Part shown: positions 7,631 to 14,121 of the stretch, in pieces
Numbering within the stretch: the stretch's first letter is position 1
Layout of the letters: every line of letters starts with the position of its first letter
Source of the DNA: JBMOKU01 sp049324315
GTDB taxonomy: Bacteria; Bacillota; Clostridia; Peptostreptococcales; Thermotaleaceae
Direction: 5' to 3'
NCBI GenBank assembly: GCA_049324315.1
Contig: JBMOKU010000021.1
Location: 1 to 15,814 of the forward strand
Length of the DNA stretch: 15,814 bases
Notes under the pieces: model-generated
Seen by the model: only the letters and a program-made list of their open reading frames with translations
The model's database searches: none
Told to the model about the DNA's origin: nothing
Made by a program: the position numbers and the translations under genes

Positions 7631-8209
7631 ATGGCAGAGATAAAAAATATTCTGTTAGTAGGAGTAGGTGGACAAGGAACGATTCTAGCCAGTAAAATAT
7701 TATCAACCGGTTTGGTTGAAGCTGGTTATGATGTTAAAATGTCAGAGGTTCATGGCATGGCACAAAGAGGTGGAAGTGTAACAACCCAGGTGAGGTATGG
7801 GGATGAGGTGTTTTCGCCGCTTATTGGCGAAGGCCAAGCAGATATTTTGGTATCTTTTGAAATCATGGAAGCATTAAGGTGGTTAGATCATTTAAAACCG
7901 GAAGGAAAAGTAATCATCAATAATCACAAAATCCCTTCTGTTCCTATACTTATGGGTAAAAAGGATTATCCTGAGGGTGTTATTGAAACAATTCATAGAA
8001 TTGTAGATACCAAAGTAATTGATGCTGCGAGAATTGCAGATGACTTAGGTAATGCAAAAACCATGAATATTGTGTTATTGGGAGCATTGGTTAAAGCAAT
8101 GAAGCTTACAAATATCAATTGGGAAGATGTAATTAGAAAAACTGTTAAAGAGAAATTTGCAGACATAAACATTCAGGCATTGAATGCTGGGATAAATGCA
8201 TTCGAATAA
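7631..8209 (+). CDS. iorB: Indolepyruvate:ferredoxin oxidoreductase, beta subunit
   Basis: The gamma-type 2-oxoacid:ferredoxin oxidoreductase domain that partners IorA. The protein has 192 residues from the ATG at 7631, one base after the iorA stop, with AAGGTGG ending 10 nt upstream inside iorA. This arrangement suggests translational coupling. Signature motifs are GVGGQGT near residues 11-17 and SEVHGMAQRGGSV near 38-50, both typical of the subfamily. An upstream in-frame TTG at 7610 overlaps iorA and is unlikely to be used. Confidence 0.95.
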   Translation: MAEIKNILLVGVGGQGTILASKILSTGLVEAGYDVKMSEVHGMAQRGGSVTTQVRYGDEVFSPLIGEGQADILVSFEIMEALRWLDHLKPEGKVIINNHKIPSVPILMGKKDYPEGVIETIHRIVDTKVIDAARIADDLGNAKTMNIVLLGALVKAMKLTNINWEDVIRKTVKEKFADINIQALNAGINAFE

Positions 8210-8283
8210 AAAGTTTAGGTCTTTACTAAAAGAAGAATGGAACTGCTTATAAAGCATTTTCATTAGCATGAGGTGAGAAATCA

Positions 8284-9348
8284 ATGGAATATAAAGTATT
8301 AGCAATTAATCCGGGTTCAACATCTACAAAGATTGCTATATATGAAGGAACAAAGGAAATATGTAAAAAAAATATTGAACATTCCAGTGAAGAGGTAGGA
8401 ATTTATACGAGTATTGCCGAACAATACGGTATGAGATATAAAGCGATTATCGGTTTTCTCGAAGAGATACATTTTAATGTTAAAGAGTTATCCGCTATTG
8501 TGGGTAGAGGTGGATTGCTTCCACCTGTCAAATCAGGAGCATATATAGTAAATGAAGCAATGGTAAATAGATTGAAACATCGGCCTGTCATTGAACATGC
8601 ATCGAATTTAGGAGCGATCATAGCCTACGAAATTGCAAGCTTTCAAGATATTCCCGCTTTTATCTATGATTCAGTAGCTGTCGATGAATTAGAAGATATT
8701 GCTAGGATTTCAGGTATGAAAGAAATTGAAAGAAGCAGCTTTTCCCATGCACTTAACATGCGGTCTGTGGCTATCAAAGTAGCAAAAGGCTTAGGTAGAG
8801 AATACAAAGAATGTAATTTCGTCATTGCACACTTAGGTGGCGGAATATCTGTGAGTGTCCATAAGTATGGTAGAATGGTTGATATCTTATCCGATGATGA
8901 GGGCCCATTCTCACCAGAAAGAGCAGGCAGGGTTCCGGGTAAGGGACTTATTGATATGTGTTATAAAAATGATAAAGCTGTAATGCAAAAGAAACTAAGA
9001 GGAAAAGGTGGTCTTGTATCCTATTTGGGGACAAACAATGCCATTGAGGTGGAAGAAAAAATAAAAAATGGAGATGAATATGCAAAGCTGGTTTATGAAG
9101 CCATGGCCTACCAAGTGGCAAAAGGAATTGGAGACCTGGCGACTGTGGTAGAAGGAAATGTGGATAGAATTATTATCACCGGTGGCATTGCATATTCAAA
9201 GATGATGACAGAATGGATAGAAAAAAGAGTGAAATTTATTGCTCCCGTTGTTATCGTTCCCGGGGAGAACGAGTTGGAATCATTAGTCATGGGAGCATTG
9301 AGAGTTCTAAAAGGTGAGGAAACAGCCCATGAATATGATTTAGGCTAA
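8284..9348 (+). CDS. buk: Butyrate kinase family acyl-phosphate kinase
   Basis: A 354-residue acetokinase-family (ASKHA fold) enzyme of the usual butyrate kinase length. It would make ATP from an acyl phosphate. Motifs are the N-terminal phosphate loop NPGSTSTK (residues 9-16), VGRGGLLPPVKSGAYIVNE and the C-terminal IIITGGIAYS. AGGTG lies 8 nt before the ATG. It sits 74 nt after iorB in the same operon, so the natural substrate may be a phenylacetyl- or branched-chain acyl phosphate rather than butyryl phosphate. No phosphotransbutyrylase gene is present in the window, so the acyl-CoA to acyl-phosphate step must be encoded elsewhere or be done differently. Family assignment is strong; the substrate is inferred. 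Confidence 0.93.
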   Translation: MEYKVLAINPGSTSTKIAIYEGTKEICKKNIEHSSEEVGIYTSIAEQYGMRYKAIIGFLEEIHFNVKELSAIVGRGGLLPPVKSGAYIVNEAMVNRLKHRPVIEHASNLGAIIAYEIASFQDIPAFIYDSVAVDELEDIARISGMKEIERSSFSHALNMRSVAIKVAKGLGREYKECNFVIAHLGGGISVSVHKYGRMVDILSDDEGPFSPERAGRVPGKGLIDMCYKNDKAVMQKKLRGKGGLVSYLGTNNAIEVEEKIKNGDEYAKLVYEAMAYQVAKGIGDLATVVEGNVDRIIITGGIAYSKMMTEWIEKRVKFIAPVVIVPGENELESLVMGALRVLKGEETAHEYDLG

Positions 9349-9381
9349 AACTGATAATATAAATTAAGGGGGAATGAAGAT

Positions 9382-10482
9382 ATGTCAAAAGACTTATTCA
9401 GAAAGGAATTAGCTACGTTAAGACCTTATGTTCCTGGAAAGCCAATTGAAGAAGTAAAGAAAGAATATGGAATCGAACAAATTGAAAAATTGGCATCCAA
9501 TGAAAATCCTTTGGGACCTTCACCAAAAGCTGTGGAGGCTATGAGAAATGAACTGGAAAATATACATATCTATCCGGATGCCGCATCAACGGCCTTGAGA
9601 AATGGATTGTCTCAAGAATACGGTTTAGATATGGAAAATATCATTGTAGGAAGTGGTGGTGAGCAAATCTTACAAATGATTGCACAAACCTTTATTAATG
9701 AAGGTGATGAAGCGATCATGGCTGAGACTTCATTTGGATTATATGCCACAAGTGTTGCCCACATGGGAGGCGTTCCTGTAAAACTGCCGCTAGTAAATTA
9801 CAAACACGATCTTAATGGATTTGTTAATAAAATCAATGCAAAAACAAAACTAATTTACGTATGTAATCCCAATAATCCAACGGGTAACATTATGACAAAA
9901 AATGAGATTGAAGAATTTGTAGAAAAAGTGCCTGCGGATATTGTCATCGTATTTGATGAAGCTTATTTTGATTATGCCAAAGCAAACAATGATTATCCTG
10001 AAACCATTGGTATTCTAAAAAACAGACCCACTACCATTATCTTGAGAACATTTTCTAAAGTTGCCGGCATTGCAGGCGTTAGAGTAGGATATGCGTTTTC
10101 ATCTAAGGAAATCATTACACAGCTAGGTAAGGTTAAAAATGTTTTTAATGTAAATAATTTGGCGCAAGCAGCAGCCATAGGAGCTTTGAGTGATAAAGAA
10201 CATATTGAAAAAACAGTAAAATTAAACTATGAGTCTTTAGCAATGATGGAAGATTACTTCAACAAAATGCAATTAGAGTATATTCCATCCAATGCGAATT
10301 TCATGTTTGTTAATGTAGGTATGGACTCGAAAATCGTATTTGAAAAATTAATGCAAAACGGAATAATTATAAGACCTGGGTATTTATGGCAGTGGAACGA
10401 TTGGATCAGGGTAAGTACAGGGACCATTGAACAGACAGAAAAGTTTTTAGTAAAATTGCACAGTATATTAAACAAAAAATAG
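9382..10482 (+). CDS. HisC-like PLP aminotransferase, probably for aromatic amino acids
   Basis: A 366-residue class I/II fold-type I aminotransferase close to histidinol-phosphate aminotransferase. Visible motifs are the SNENPLGPSP substrate loop (39-48), CNPNNPTG (161-168), FDEAYFDY (191-198), the PLP lysine Lys226 in TFSKVAGIAG, Arg234 in GVRVGY and the carboxylate-binding Arg343 in WIRVSTGT. No other histidine biosynthesis gene is nearby. Its place after iorAB and buk points to Phe/Tyr/Trp transamination to aryl pyruvates, the substrates of IorAB. AAGGGGG precedes the start at 9382. HisC activity cannot be excluded. Confidence 0.9.
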   Translation: MSKDLFRKELATLRPYVPGKPIEEVKKEYGIEQIEKLASNENPLGPSPKAVEAMRNELENIHIYPDAASTALRNGLSQEYGLDMENIIVGSGGEQILQMIAQTFINEGDEAIMAETSFGLYATSVAHMGGVPVKLPLVNYKHDLNGFVNKINAKTKLIYVCNPNNPTGNIMTKNEIEEFVEKVPADIVIVFDEAYFDYAKANNDYPETIGILKNRPTTIILRTFSKVAGIAGVRVGYAFSSKEIITQLGKVKNVFNVNNLAQAAAIGALSDKEHIEKTVKLNYESLAMMEDYFNKMQLEYIPSNANFMFVNVGMDSKIVFEKLMQNGIIIRPGYLWQWNDWIRVSTGTIEQTEKFLVKLHSILNKK

Positions 10483-10499
10483 TAATAGCAAAACAATGG

Positions 10500-10561
10500 G
10501 ATTCTTATCTTGTTTTCATAGTCTAATGATTTCTATAAACAAGGTAAGAATCTGTTGTTTT
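10500..10561 (+). terminator. Large hairpin after the aminotransferase gene, probable terminator
   Basis: GATTCTTATCTTGTTT (10500-10515) pairs with AAACAAGGTAAGAATC (10537-10552) over 16 bp with one G-U wobble around a 21-nt loop. It is followed by the T-rich tail TGTTGTTTTAT. If it is only partly efficient, the B3/B4 gene at 10609 could still be transcribed with the operon. Confidence 0.65.
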
Positions 10562-10608
10562 ATGTACATAATGAAGTATAACAGAATTCATAGAAAGGTG
10601 ATGGTTCG

Positions 10609-11310
10609 ATGAAATTCAAAGTATCTCCAGAATTGTTTGAAAGGATTCCAAATGTATGTTTTGGCGTTGTTGTAGGATATGGTATCGATAACACGCAAAG
10701 CAGCATTGAAATTAGCAAAATGCTAAAAGAGGAAATGAAATCCATAAGAGAAAGAGTTGCCGGTCAGAATTTGAAAGAATTTAAGCATATTGTTCCTTAT
10801 AGAGAAGCATTTAAGGAATTGGGTATAAATCCGAATAAATTTACCAGTTCAATCGAAGCCATGGCAAAAAGAGTGCTTAATGGGAATGATCTGCCATCAG
10901 TCAATCCTGTCGTAGATTTAGTAAATGCACTTTCTCTAAAATACATTTTTCCTATGGGTGCCCATGATATGGATGCTCTAGAGGAGGAAATAGCAGTTCG
11001 ATTTGCCAAATCGGGTGATACTTTCATTCCCTTAGGAAGTGAAGACATTGAAGAAGTTGATGCAGGAGAATTGGTTTATGCTGATAATAAGCAAATAAGA
11101 ACACGAAGATGGGTCTGGCGTCAAAGTGAAAGAGGGAAGATTACTGCAGACAGCAAAAATATCTTTTTCCCTATTGACGGATTTTTATCTGATAATAAAG
11201 AGAATGTCATGAAGGCTGTAGATGAATTAGCCATTTTATTAGAAAAACTTTTCGGTGTTAAAACACAATGCTTTTTTGTTGACAAAGATCATAATGAAAT
11301 AGAGTTTTAA
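10609..11310 (+). CDS. Free-standing B3/B4 domain protein (PheRS beta-subunit editing-like)
   Basis: A 233-residue protein that is almost wholly a B3/B4 domain, the part of the phenylalanyl-tRNA synthetase beta subunit that hydrolyses Tyr-tRNA(Phe). Recognisable stretches are YREAFKELGINPNKFTSSIEA (about 64-84), the SVNPVVDLVNALSLKYIFPM region (about 101-120), GAHDMDAL, and a C-terminal R-x-W-x-W-R-Q-S segment near residues 165-172. The length matches stand-alone members of the family. AAGGTG lies 8 nt before the ATG. It follows the aromatic operon across a hairpin, so a link with Phe/Tyr or aromatic metabolites is possible. Trans-editing of mischarged tRNA is an attractive but unproven guess; a nucleic-acid or amino-acid binding role is the alternative. 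Confidence 0.85.
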   Translation: MKFKVSPELFERIPNVCFGVVVGYGIDNTQSSIEISKMLKEEMKSIRERVAGQNLKEFKHIVPYREAFKELGINPNKFTSSIEAMAKRVLNGNDLPSVNPVVDLVNALSLKYIFPMGAHDMDALEEEIAVRFAKSGDTFIPLGSEDIEEVDAGELVYADNKQIRTRRWVWRQSERGKITADSKNIFFPIDGFLSDNKENVMKAVDELAILLEKLFGVKTQCFFVDKDHNEIEF

Positions 11311-11343
11311 ACTAATAGAAATGATAATATAGCACAAAATATT

Positions 11344-11374
11344 AGGAGTAAACAGACAATTGCTGCTTACTCCT
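11344..11374. terminator. Hairpin between convergent genes, probable weak terminator
   Basis: AGGAGTAAACAG (11344-11355) pairs with CTGCTTACTCCT (11363-11374) apart from one mismatch. The T-rich tail is better on the minus strand, so it probably ends the leftward 79-residue gene and may also serve the B3/B4 gene. Confidence 0.5.
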
Positions 11375-11380
11375 TGTGGA

Positions 11381-11620
11381 TTACCAAGTTTTTCCCCAGG
11401 TTTGATTTCCGCTTTGTTGAATTTTTTGTCTAACGCTTTGAATTTCCTGTTGATTAATTGATTGAGAATTTTTTAAAGTTGGAATATTGCCTGTTGTAAA
11501 AGTACCTGAAACTTTTTGTCCAGTAACCGGACCCCAGCTTTGTCTAACTTTTTGAATTTCACCTGGACCTACAGCCTTGGAATCTTGCAAGCTTGGAGTC
11601 GTACCAACTATTTTATTCAT
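11381..11620 (-). CDS. Small 79-residue protein with a duplicated motif, family not recognised
   Basis: A hydrophilic protein rich in Gln, Asn, Ser, Thr, Gly and Lys, without cysteine or a membrane segment. Two units about 38 residues apart share the pattern G-x-x-P-[ST]-L-x-[DN]-S-x-x-[VI]-x-x-x-E-I-Q-x-V-R-Q, at residues 6-27 and 44-65. A very strong AAGGAGG precedes the ATG, suggesting high expression. A GCATA / AATAATA pair about 17 nt apart upstream distantly resembles a forespore sigma-G promoter. A spore-associated structural protein is possible from composition, but this is only a guess. Confidence 0.75.
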   Translation of the reverse strand: MNKIVGTTPSLQDSKAVGPGEIQKVRQSWGPVTGQKVSGTFTTGNIPTLKNSQSINQQEIQSVRQKIQQSGNQTWGKTW

Positions 11621-11765
11621 AAATCTTAATACCTCCTTCTTTATTGTAGGAAATTAAGTTTCAATGTTATTATTTGCATATAAAAAATAAATATGCTTTG
11701 TACTTATCGTATTAGAAAAGCAGAATACGCTGCAATTCTAAAAAATCGACTAAATATTTTGTCTA

Positions 11766-11794
11766 TTGTATAGTGAGATACTTACCGATATAAT
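11766..11794 (+). promoter_or_regulatory. Probable promoter of the ComFB-family gene
   Basis: TTGTAT (11766-11771), a 17-nt spacer and TATAAT (11789-11794), about 70 nt before the start codon. Confidence 0.55.
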
Positions 11795-11863
11795 AATTTT
11801 ATATCAATTAAACGTAGGAGAAATTTTTATAGACAAAACAAAAGGCGAAATGGGGGGAATATA

Positions 11864-12118
11864 TTGATTGAAAATTATACAGAAATATTAGTTAAAGAAG
11901 TTTTGGAAGAGTACAAAAAAAATTTTGAGGTATGCAAGTGCGAGAATTGTAATGACGATATAATATGTACTGTTTTAAACAAGCTCCCACAGAAATATTT
12001 TTTGTCTATGGATGGAGAAGCTGTTAAGAAAGCTTTCCTCCTTGATAAGCAGCTGAGATTAAAAGCATTAATAGAGATTTCTGCTGCAGCTTCAGAGATA
12101 TGTGAAAAATTAAAATAA
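11864..12118 (+). CDS. ComFB-family protein
   Basis: An 84-residue protein matching the late-competence ComFB family: ENYTEILVKEVLEEY at the N-terminus, the cysteine cluster C-K-C-E-N-C with DDIIC (residues 24-35), then LNKLPQKYF. The four cysteines probably bind zinc. The start is TTG at 11864 behind GGGGGG (11851-11856); the nearby ATG is out of frame. ComFB itself has no settled role in competence, and relatives in cyanobacteria have been described as cyclic-dinucleotide receptors, so a signalling role is possible. No comFA or comFC is nearby; it appears monocistronic. Confidence 0.85.
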   Translation: MIENYTEILVKEVLEEYKKNFEVCKCENCNDDIICTVLNKLPQKYFLSMDGEAVKKAFLLDKQLRLKALIEISAAASEICEKLK

Positions 12119-12194
12119 AGGAATAATAGTGAAAAGTGAATTTTCTAAGTAATGATTATAACGCTGCTATATAAATTAAATTTAGAATAGCTAG

Positions 12195-12225
12195 AAATGG
12201 GTAGGAGCGAATCCTACCCATTTTT
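12195..12225 (+). terminator. Terminator after the ComFB-family gene
   Basis: AAATGGGTAGGA (12195-12206) pairs perfectly with TCCTACCCATTT (12212-12223) around GCGAA, with a five-T tract at 12221-12225. The stem also lies just after the stop codon of the leftward 27-codon gene. Confidence 0.92.
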
Positions 12226-12307
12226 ATTGTAAAGATGCAATATTATAAATGATAAACAGCAATAAAGCGCTTATCAAAGATAGAAGCGGATATCTTTTTC
12301 TATACAT
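12224..12307 (-). CDS. Predicted 27-residue single-pass membrane peptide
   Basis: An ATG at 12307 opens a 27-codon frame with a basic start (MYRKRYP) and a hydrophobic stretch, LLSLISALLLFIIYNIA, ending at TAA 12226-12224. AAGGGGGG (12321-12314) lies 6 nt before the ATG. A positive N-terminus followed by about 17 apolar residues fits a small inner-membrane peptide. It could be a regulatory peptide or a hydrophobic type I toxin-like peptide; no antisense RNA is evident. There is no homology evidence, so coding status rests on the ribosome binding site and composition. Confidence 0.5.
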   Translation of the reverse strand: MYRKRYPLLSLISALLLFIIYNIASLQ

Positions 12308-12419
12308 ATTTAGCCCCCCTTAAAAATGAATACAAAAACATGTATATGATTCTTGACTGAAAATATTACTATATTTTCTAAAATTTATCGTCAATTAATT
12401 TGTAAAAAAAATCTTATAT

Positions 12420-12482
12420 AGGGCTGCGCCCTTAGAAATAGAATGTATTCTCTTTCGTAGGGATCGACGCCCTCGTCGACCC
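12420..12482. repeat. GC-rich REP-like hairpin element
   Basis: Two hairpins in an otherwise very AT-rich gap: AGGGCTGCGCCCT (12420-12432), and GGGATCGACG (12460-12469) pairing with CGTCGACCC (12474-12482) with a bulged A. The abrupt change in base composition resembles dispersed short palindromic repeats seen in many bacterial genomes. No second copy is present in this window. The rest of the 12308-12536 gap is AT-rich, apart from a short hairpin at 12493-12512 just before the macro gene. Confidence 0.55.
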
Positions 12483-12536
12483 ATAAAAATTATATGCCAC
12501 TTTAACGGCATAAATCTATAATGGAGGATTTAGCGA

Positions 12537-13094
12537 ATGGATAAATTAGAAAAAGATAGAATTTGTCTTATAAAAGGAGATATAACAAAGCTTGATACAG
12601 ACGCCATCGTAAACGCAGCTAATAACAGTTTGCTTGGTGGCGGTGGAGTAGACGGTGCTATTCATAAAGCAGGTGGAAAGCAAATACTTGAAGAATGTAT
12701 AGCTATCAGAGATAAACAAGGCGGATGTAAAACAGGAGAAGCGGTTATTACAACAGGTGGTTTACTAAAATCAAATTATGTTATCCATACAGTTGGTCCT
12801 GTGTGGAATGGCGGAAATAATGATGAGGATAAACTTTTATCTGATTGCTATATAAATAGTTTAAAATTAGCAGAAGCAAATGACATTAAGACAATTGCAT
12901 TTCCAAACATAAGCACAGGGATATATAAATTTCCCAAAGAAAGAGCTGTTAAGATAGCAATAAAGGCAGTGACAGATTTTTTAAATCAAAATGCAAGTAT
13001 TGAAAAAGTTATATTTGTTTGCTTTGATGAAGAAAATTATCAATTATATGCAGACTTGATTACTCCTATTAAAAAGCAATTGACTTTGAGTTAG
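12537..13094 (+). CDS. Macro-domain protein, probable O-acetyl-ADP-ribose deacetylase (YmdB-like)
   Basis: A 185-residue single-domain macro protein. The ADP-ribose-binding features are GDITKLDTDAIVNAANNSLLG (about residues 14-34), GGGGVDGAIHKAGG (35-48), TGEAVITTGG, YVIHTVGPVW and the NISTGIYKFP loop (about 124-133). The family hydrolyses O-acetyl-ADP-ribose or removes ADP-ribose from protein Asp/Glu residues. The paired Asn residues and the GGGVDGAI segment needed for catalysis are present. GGAGG lies 9 nt before the ATG. No sirtuin or ADP-ribosyltransferase is visible nearby, so the specific substrate is open. Confidence 0.93.
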   Translation: MDKLEKDRICLIKGDITKLDTDAIVNAANNSLLGGGGVDGAIHKAGGKQILEECIAIRDKQGGCKTGEAVITTGGLLKSNYVIHTVGPVWNGGNNDEDKLLSDCYINSLKLAEANDIKTIAFPNISTGIYKFPKERAVKIAIKAVTDFLNQNASIEKVIFVCFDEENYQLYADLITPIKKQLTLS

Positions 13095-13110
13095 CTCTAA
13101 GTGTTATAAT
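13080..13110 (+). promoter_or_regulatory. MerR-type promoter and operator with a 19-bp spacer
   Basis: TTGACT (13080-13085), 19 nt, TATAAT (13105-13110). The spacer region carries an imperfect palindrome, ACTTTGAGTTAGCTCTAAGT (13083-13102), with 8 of 10 pairs matching. A long spacer with a central dyad is the hallmark of promoters activated by MerR-family regulators through DNA distortion. The -35 overlaps the end of the macro gene. It points to autoregulation of the next gene. Confidence 0.8.
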
Positions 13111-13135
13111 ATCGGATATCAGGAGGTGAAACCAC

Positions 13136-13519
13136 ATGATGATTGCAGAAGCAAGTGAAAAATTCGATATTTCACAGGATACACTCCGCTATTATGAACG
13201 TATCGGACTGATTCCTCGTGTGAACCGCAATAAAAGCGGAATCAGAGATTTTACTGAAGAAGACTGCAGGTGGGTCGAATTTATCAAATGTATGCGGAGC
13301 GCAGGTCTTCCGATTGAAGTATTGATTGAGTATGTTGGGCTGTTTCAGCAGGGTGATGAAACCGTTGAGGCAAGAAAAGAACTCTTAATCGAGCAGCGTA
13401 ACCAGCTCATAACAAGAATAGAAGATATGAATAAAACGCTGGAACGTCTGAATTATAAAATTGCAAGATATGAGGTAGTAGTTGAAAAAGAAAAAGAACT
13501 AAATAGATCAAATGATTAG
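13136..13519 (+). CDS. MerR-family transcriptional regulator
   Basis: A 127-residue regulator with an N-terminal winged helix-turn-helix (IAEASEKFDISQDTLRYYER, about residues 3-22, then IGLIPRVNRNKSGIRDF) and a long C-terminal coiled-coil dimerisation helix (about 80-120). The size and sequence resemble the AdhR/YraB-like subgroup, which responds to aldehydes or other electrophiles and often sits beside aldo/keto reductase and flavodoxin genes. It lacks the conserved cysteine seen in AdhR. AGGAGG lies 9 nt before the ATG at 13136; the adjacent ATG at 13139 is an alternative. Its likely targets downstream appear partly decayed. Confidence 0.93.
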   Translation: MMIAEASEKFDISQDTLRYYERIGLIPRVNRNKSGIRDFTEEDCRWVEFIKCMRSAGLPIEVLIEYVGLFQQGDETVEARKELLIEQRNQLITRIEDMNKTLERLNYKIARYEVVVEKEKELNRSND

Positions 13520-13677
13520 TTCGGTAGGTAAAAAGGTAATTGATATTATCTTCAAGTTCATATATTAAAGAATTATGAGGATACTTTAAAAAAGTAAAAG
13601 ACTACGCTTATTAAAAGGGAGAATTAAAGTAAAATCAGTTTAAATACTCCTTCAAACAATTGATTAGAGAAAGTCAT

Positions 13678-13724
13678 AAAAGCCGCTTGTTTTCTAAATT
13701 CTTTGAAAGCAAATGGCTTTTTTT
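13678..13724 (+). terminator. Terminator downstream of the MerR gene
   Basis: AAAAGCC (13678-13684) and the following bases pair with the arm ending GGCTTTT (13715-13721), giving a long imperfect stem with a T-tract at 13718-13724. The 13520-13815 stretch around it otherwise shows no gene; it holds an orphan GGAGG at 13761-13765 followed by a frame of only 13 codons. Confidence 0.75.
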
Positions 13725-13815
13725 ATCCTCGAAAATTGGTTGGATTTTAACTTAAAAATAGGAGGAATCAGAAAAAAATGATTCGGAGCAAAGGTTTGTT
13801 TACTTTTTCCCATAC

Positions 13816-14004
13816 ATGAATGTCGCAATACCGAAATATTTGACAATTAGTGAATTACATGAGTTTAACAACCAATCTTTGGCAAAAAAGAAAAAAGGTA
13901 TTGACTTGGAGCGAACTCCAAGTGATAGGCTATACATATTATCAGAAATATATCATGCGGATAAGTCTATAAATAAAGAGAAAAGGAGAGCAAAAAATGA
14001 GTGA
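13816..14004 (+). CDS. Short unrecognised ORF, possibly a gene remnant
   Basis: 62 codons of a hydrophilic, lysine-rich protein. No ribosome binding site precedes the ATG at 13816. A good GGAGG at 13761-13765 belongs to an ATG at 13779 in another frame, and the same reading frame stays open back to 13762 without a start. This is what a frameshifted or 5'-deleted gene would leave. Its end overlaps the next small start (ATGAGTGA). I do not recognise a family. Confidence 0.3.
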   Translation: MNVAIPKYLTISELHEFNNQSLAKKKKGIDLERTPSDRLYILSEIYHADKSINKEKRRAKNE

Positions 14005-14071
14005 GGCATTTGATTTGAATAATAGCGTGATTTTCCCAATAAGTGGATTGAAATTGCTGGAAACAGAATAG
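13997..14071 (+). pseudogene. N-terminal scrap of a gene, perhaps of cupin type
   Basis: 24 codons beginning MSEAFDLNNSVIFPIS behind AGGAGAGC. The wording resembles the start of small cupin proteins often found with MerR, flavodoxin and aldo/keto reductase genes, but it ends after 24 codons. A truncation is likely; the family call is weak. Confidence 0.3.
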
Positions 14072-14121
14072 GAAGAGTGAAAAACGATTATTAAAATATA
14101 GAAAGTGAGGAACAAGAAATT

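Noticed and set aside
9382..10482. Reading the aminotransferase as a histidine biosynthesis gene
   Set aside because: The sequence is HisC-like, but no other his gene is present and the operon context is aromatic 2-oxoacid oxidation.
11641..11700. Sigma-G-like promoter for the 79-residue gene
   Set aside because: The -10 lacks the leading C and AT-rich DNA gives many such matches, so it is not listed as a feature.
14041..14094. Frame reading KWIEIAGNRIGRVKNDY, which looks like a protein C-terminus
   Set aside because: It is only 18 codons in a decayed region, overlaps the cupin-like scrap in another frame, and matches no family I can name.
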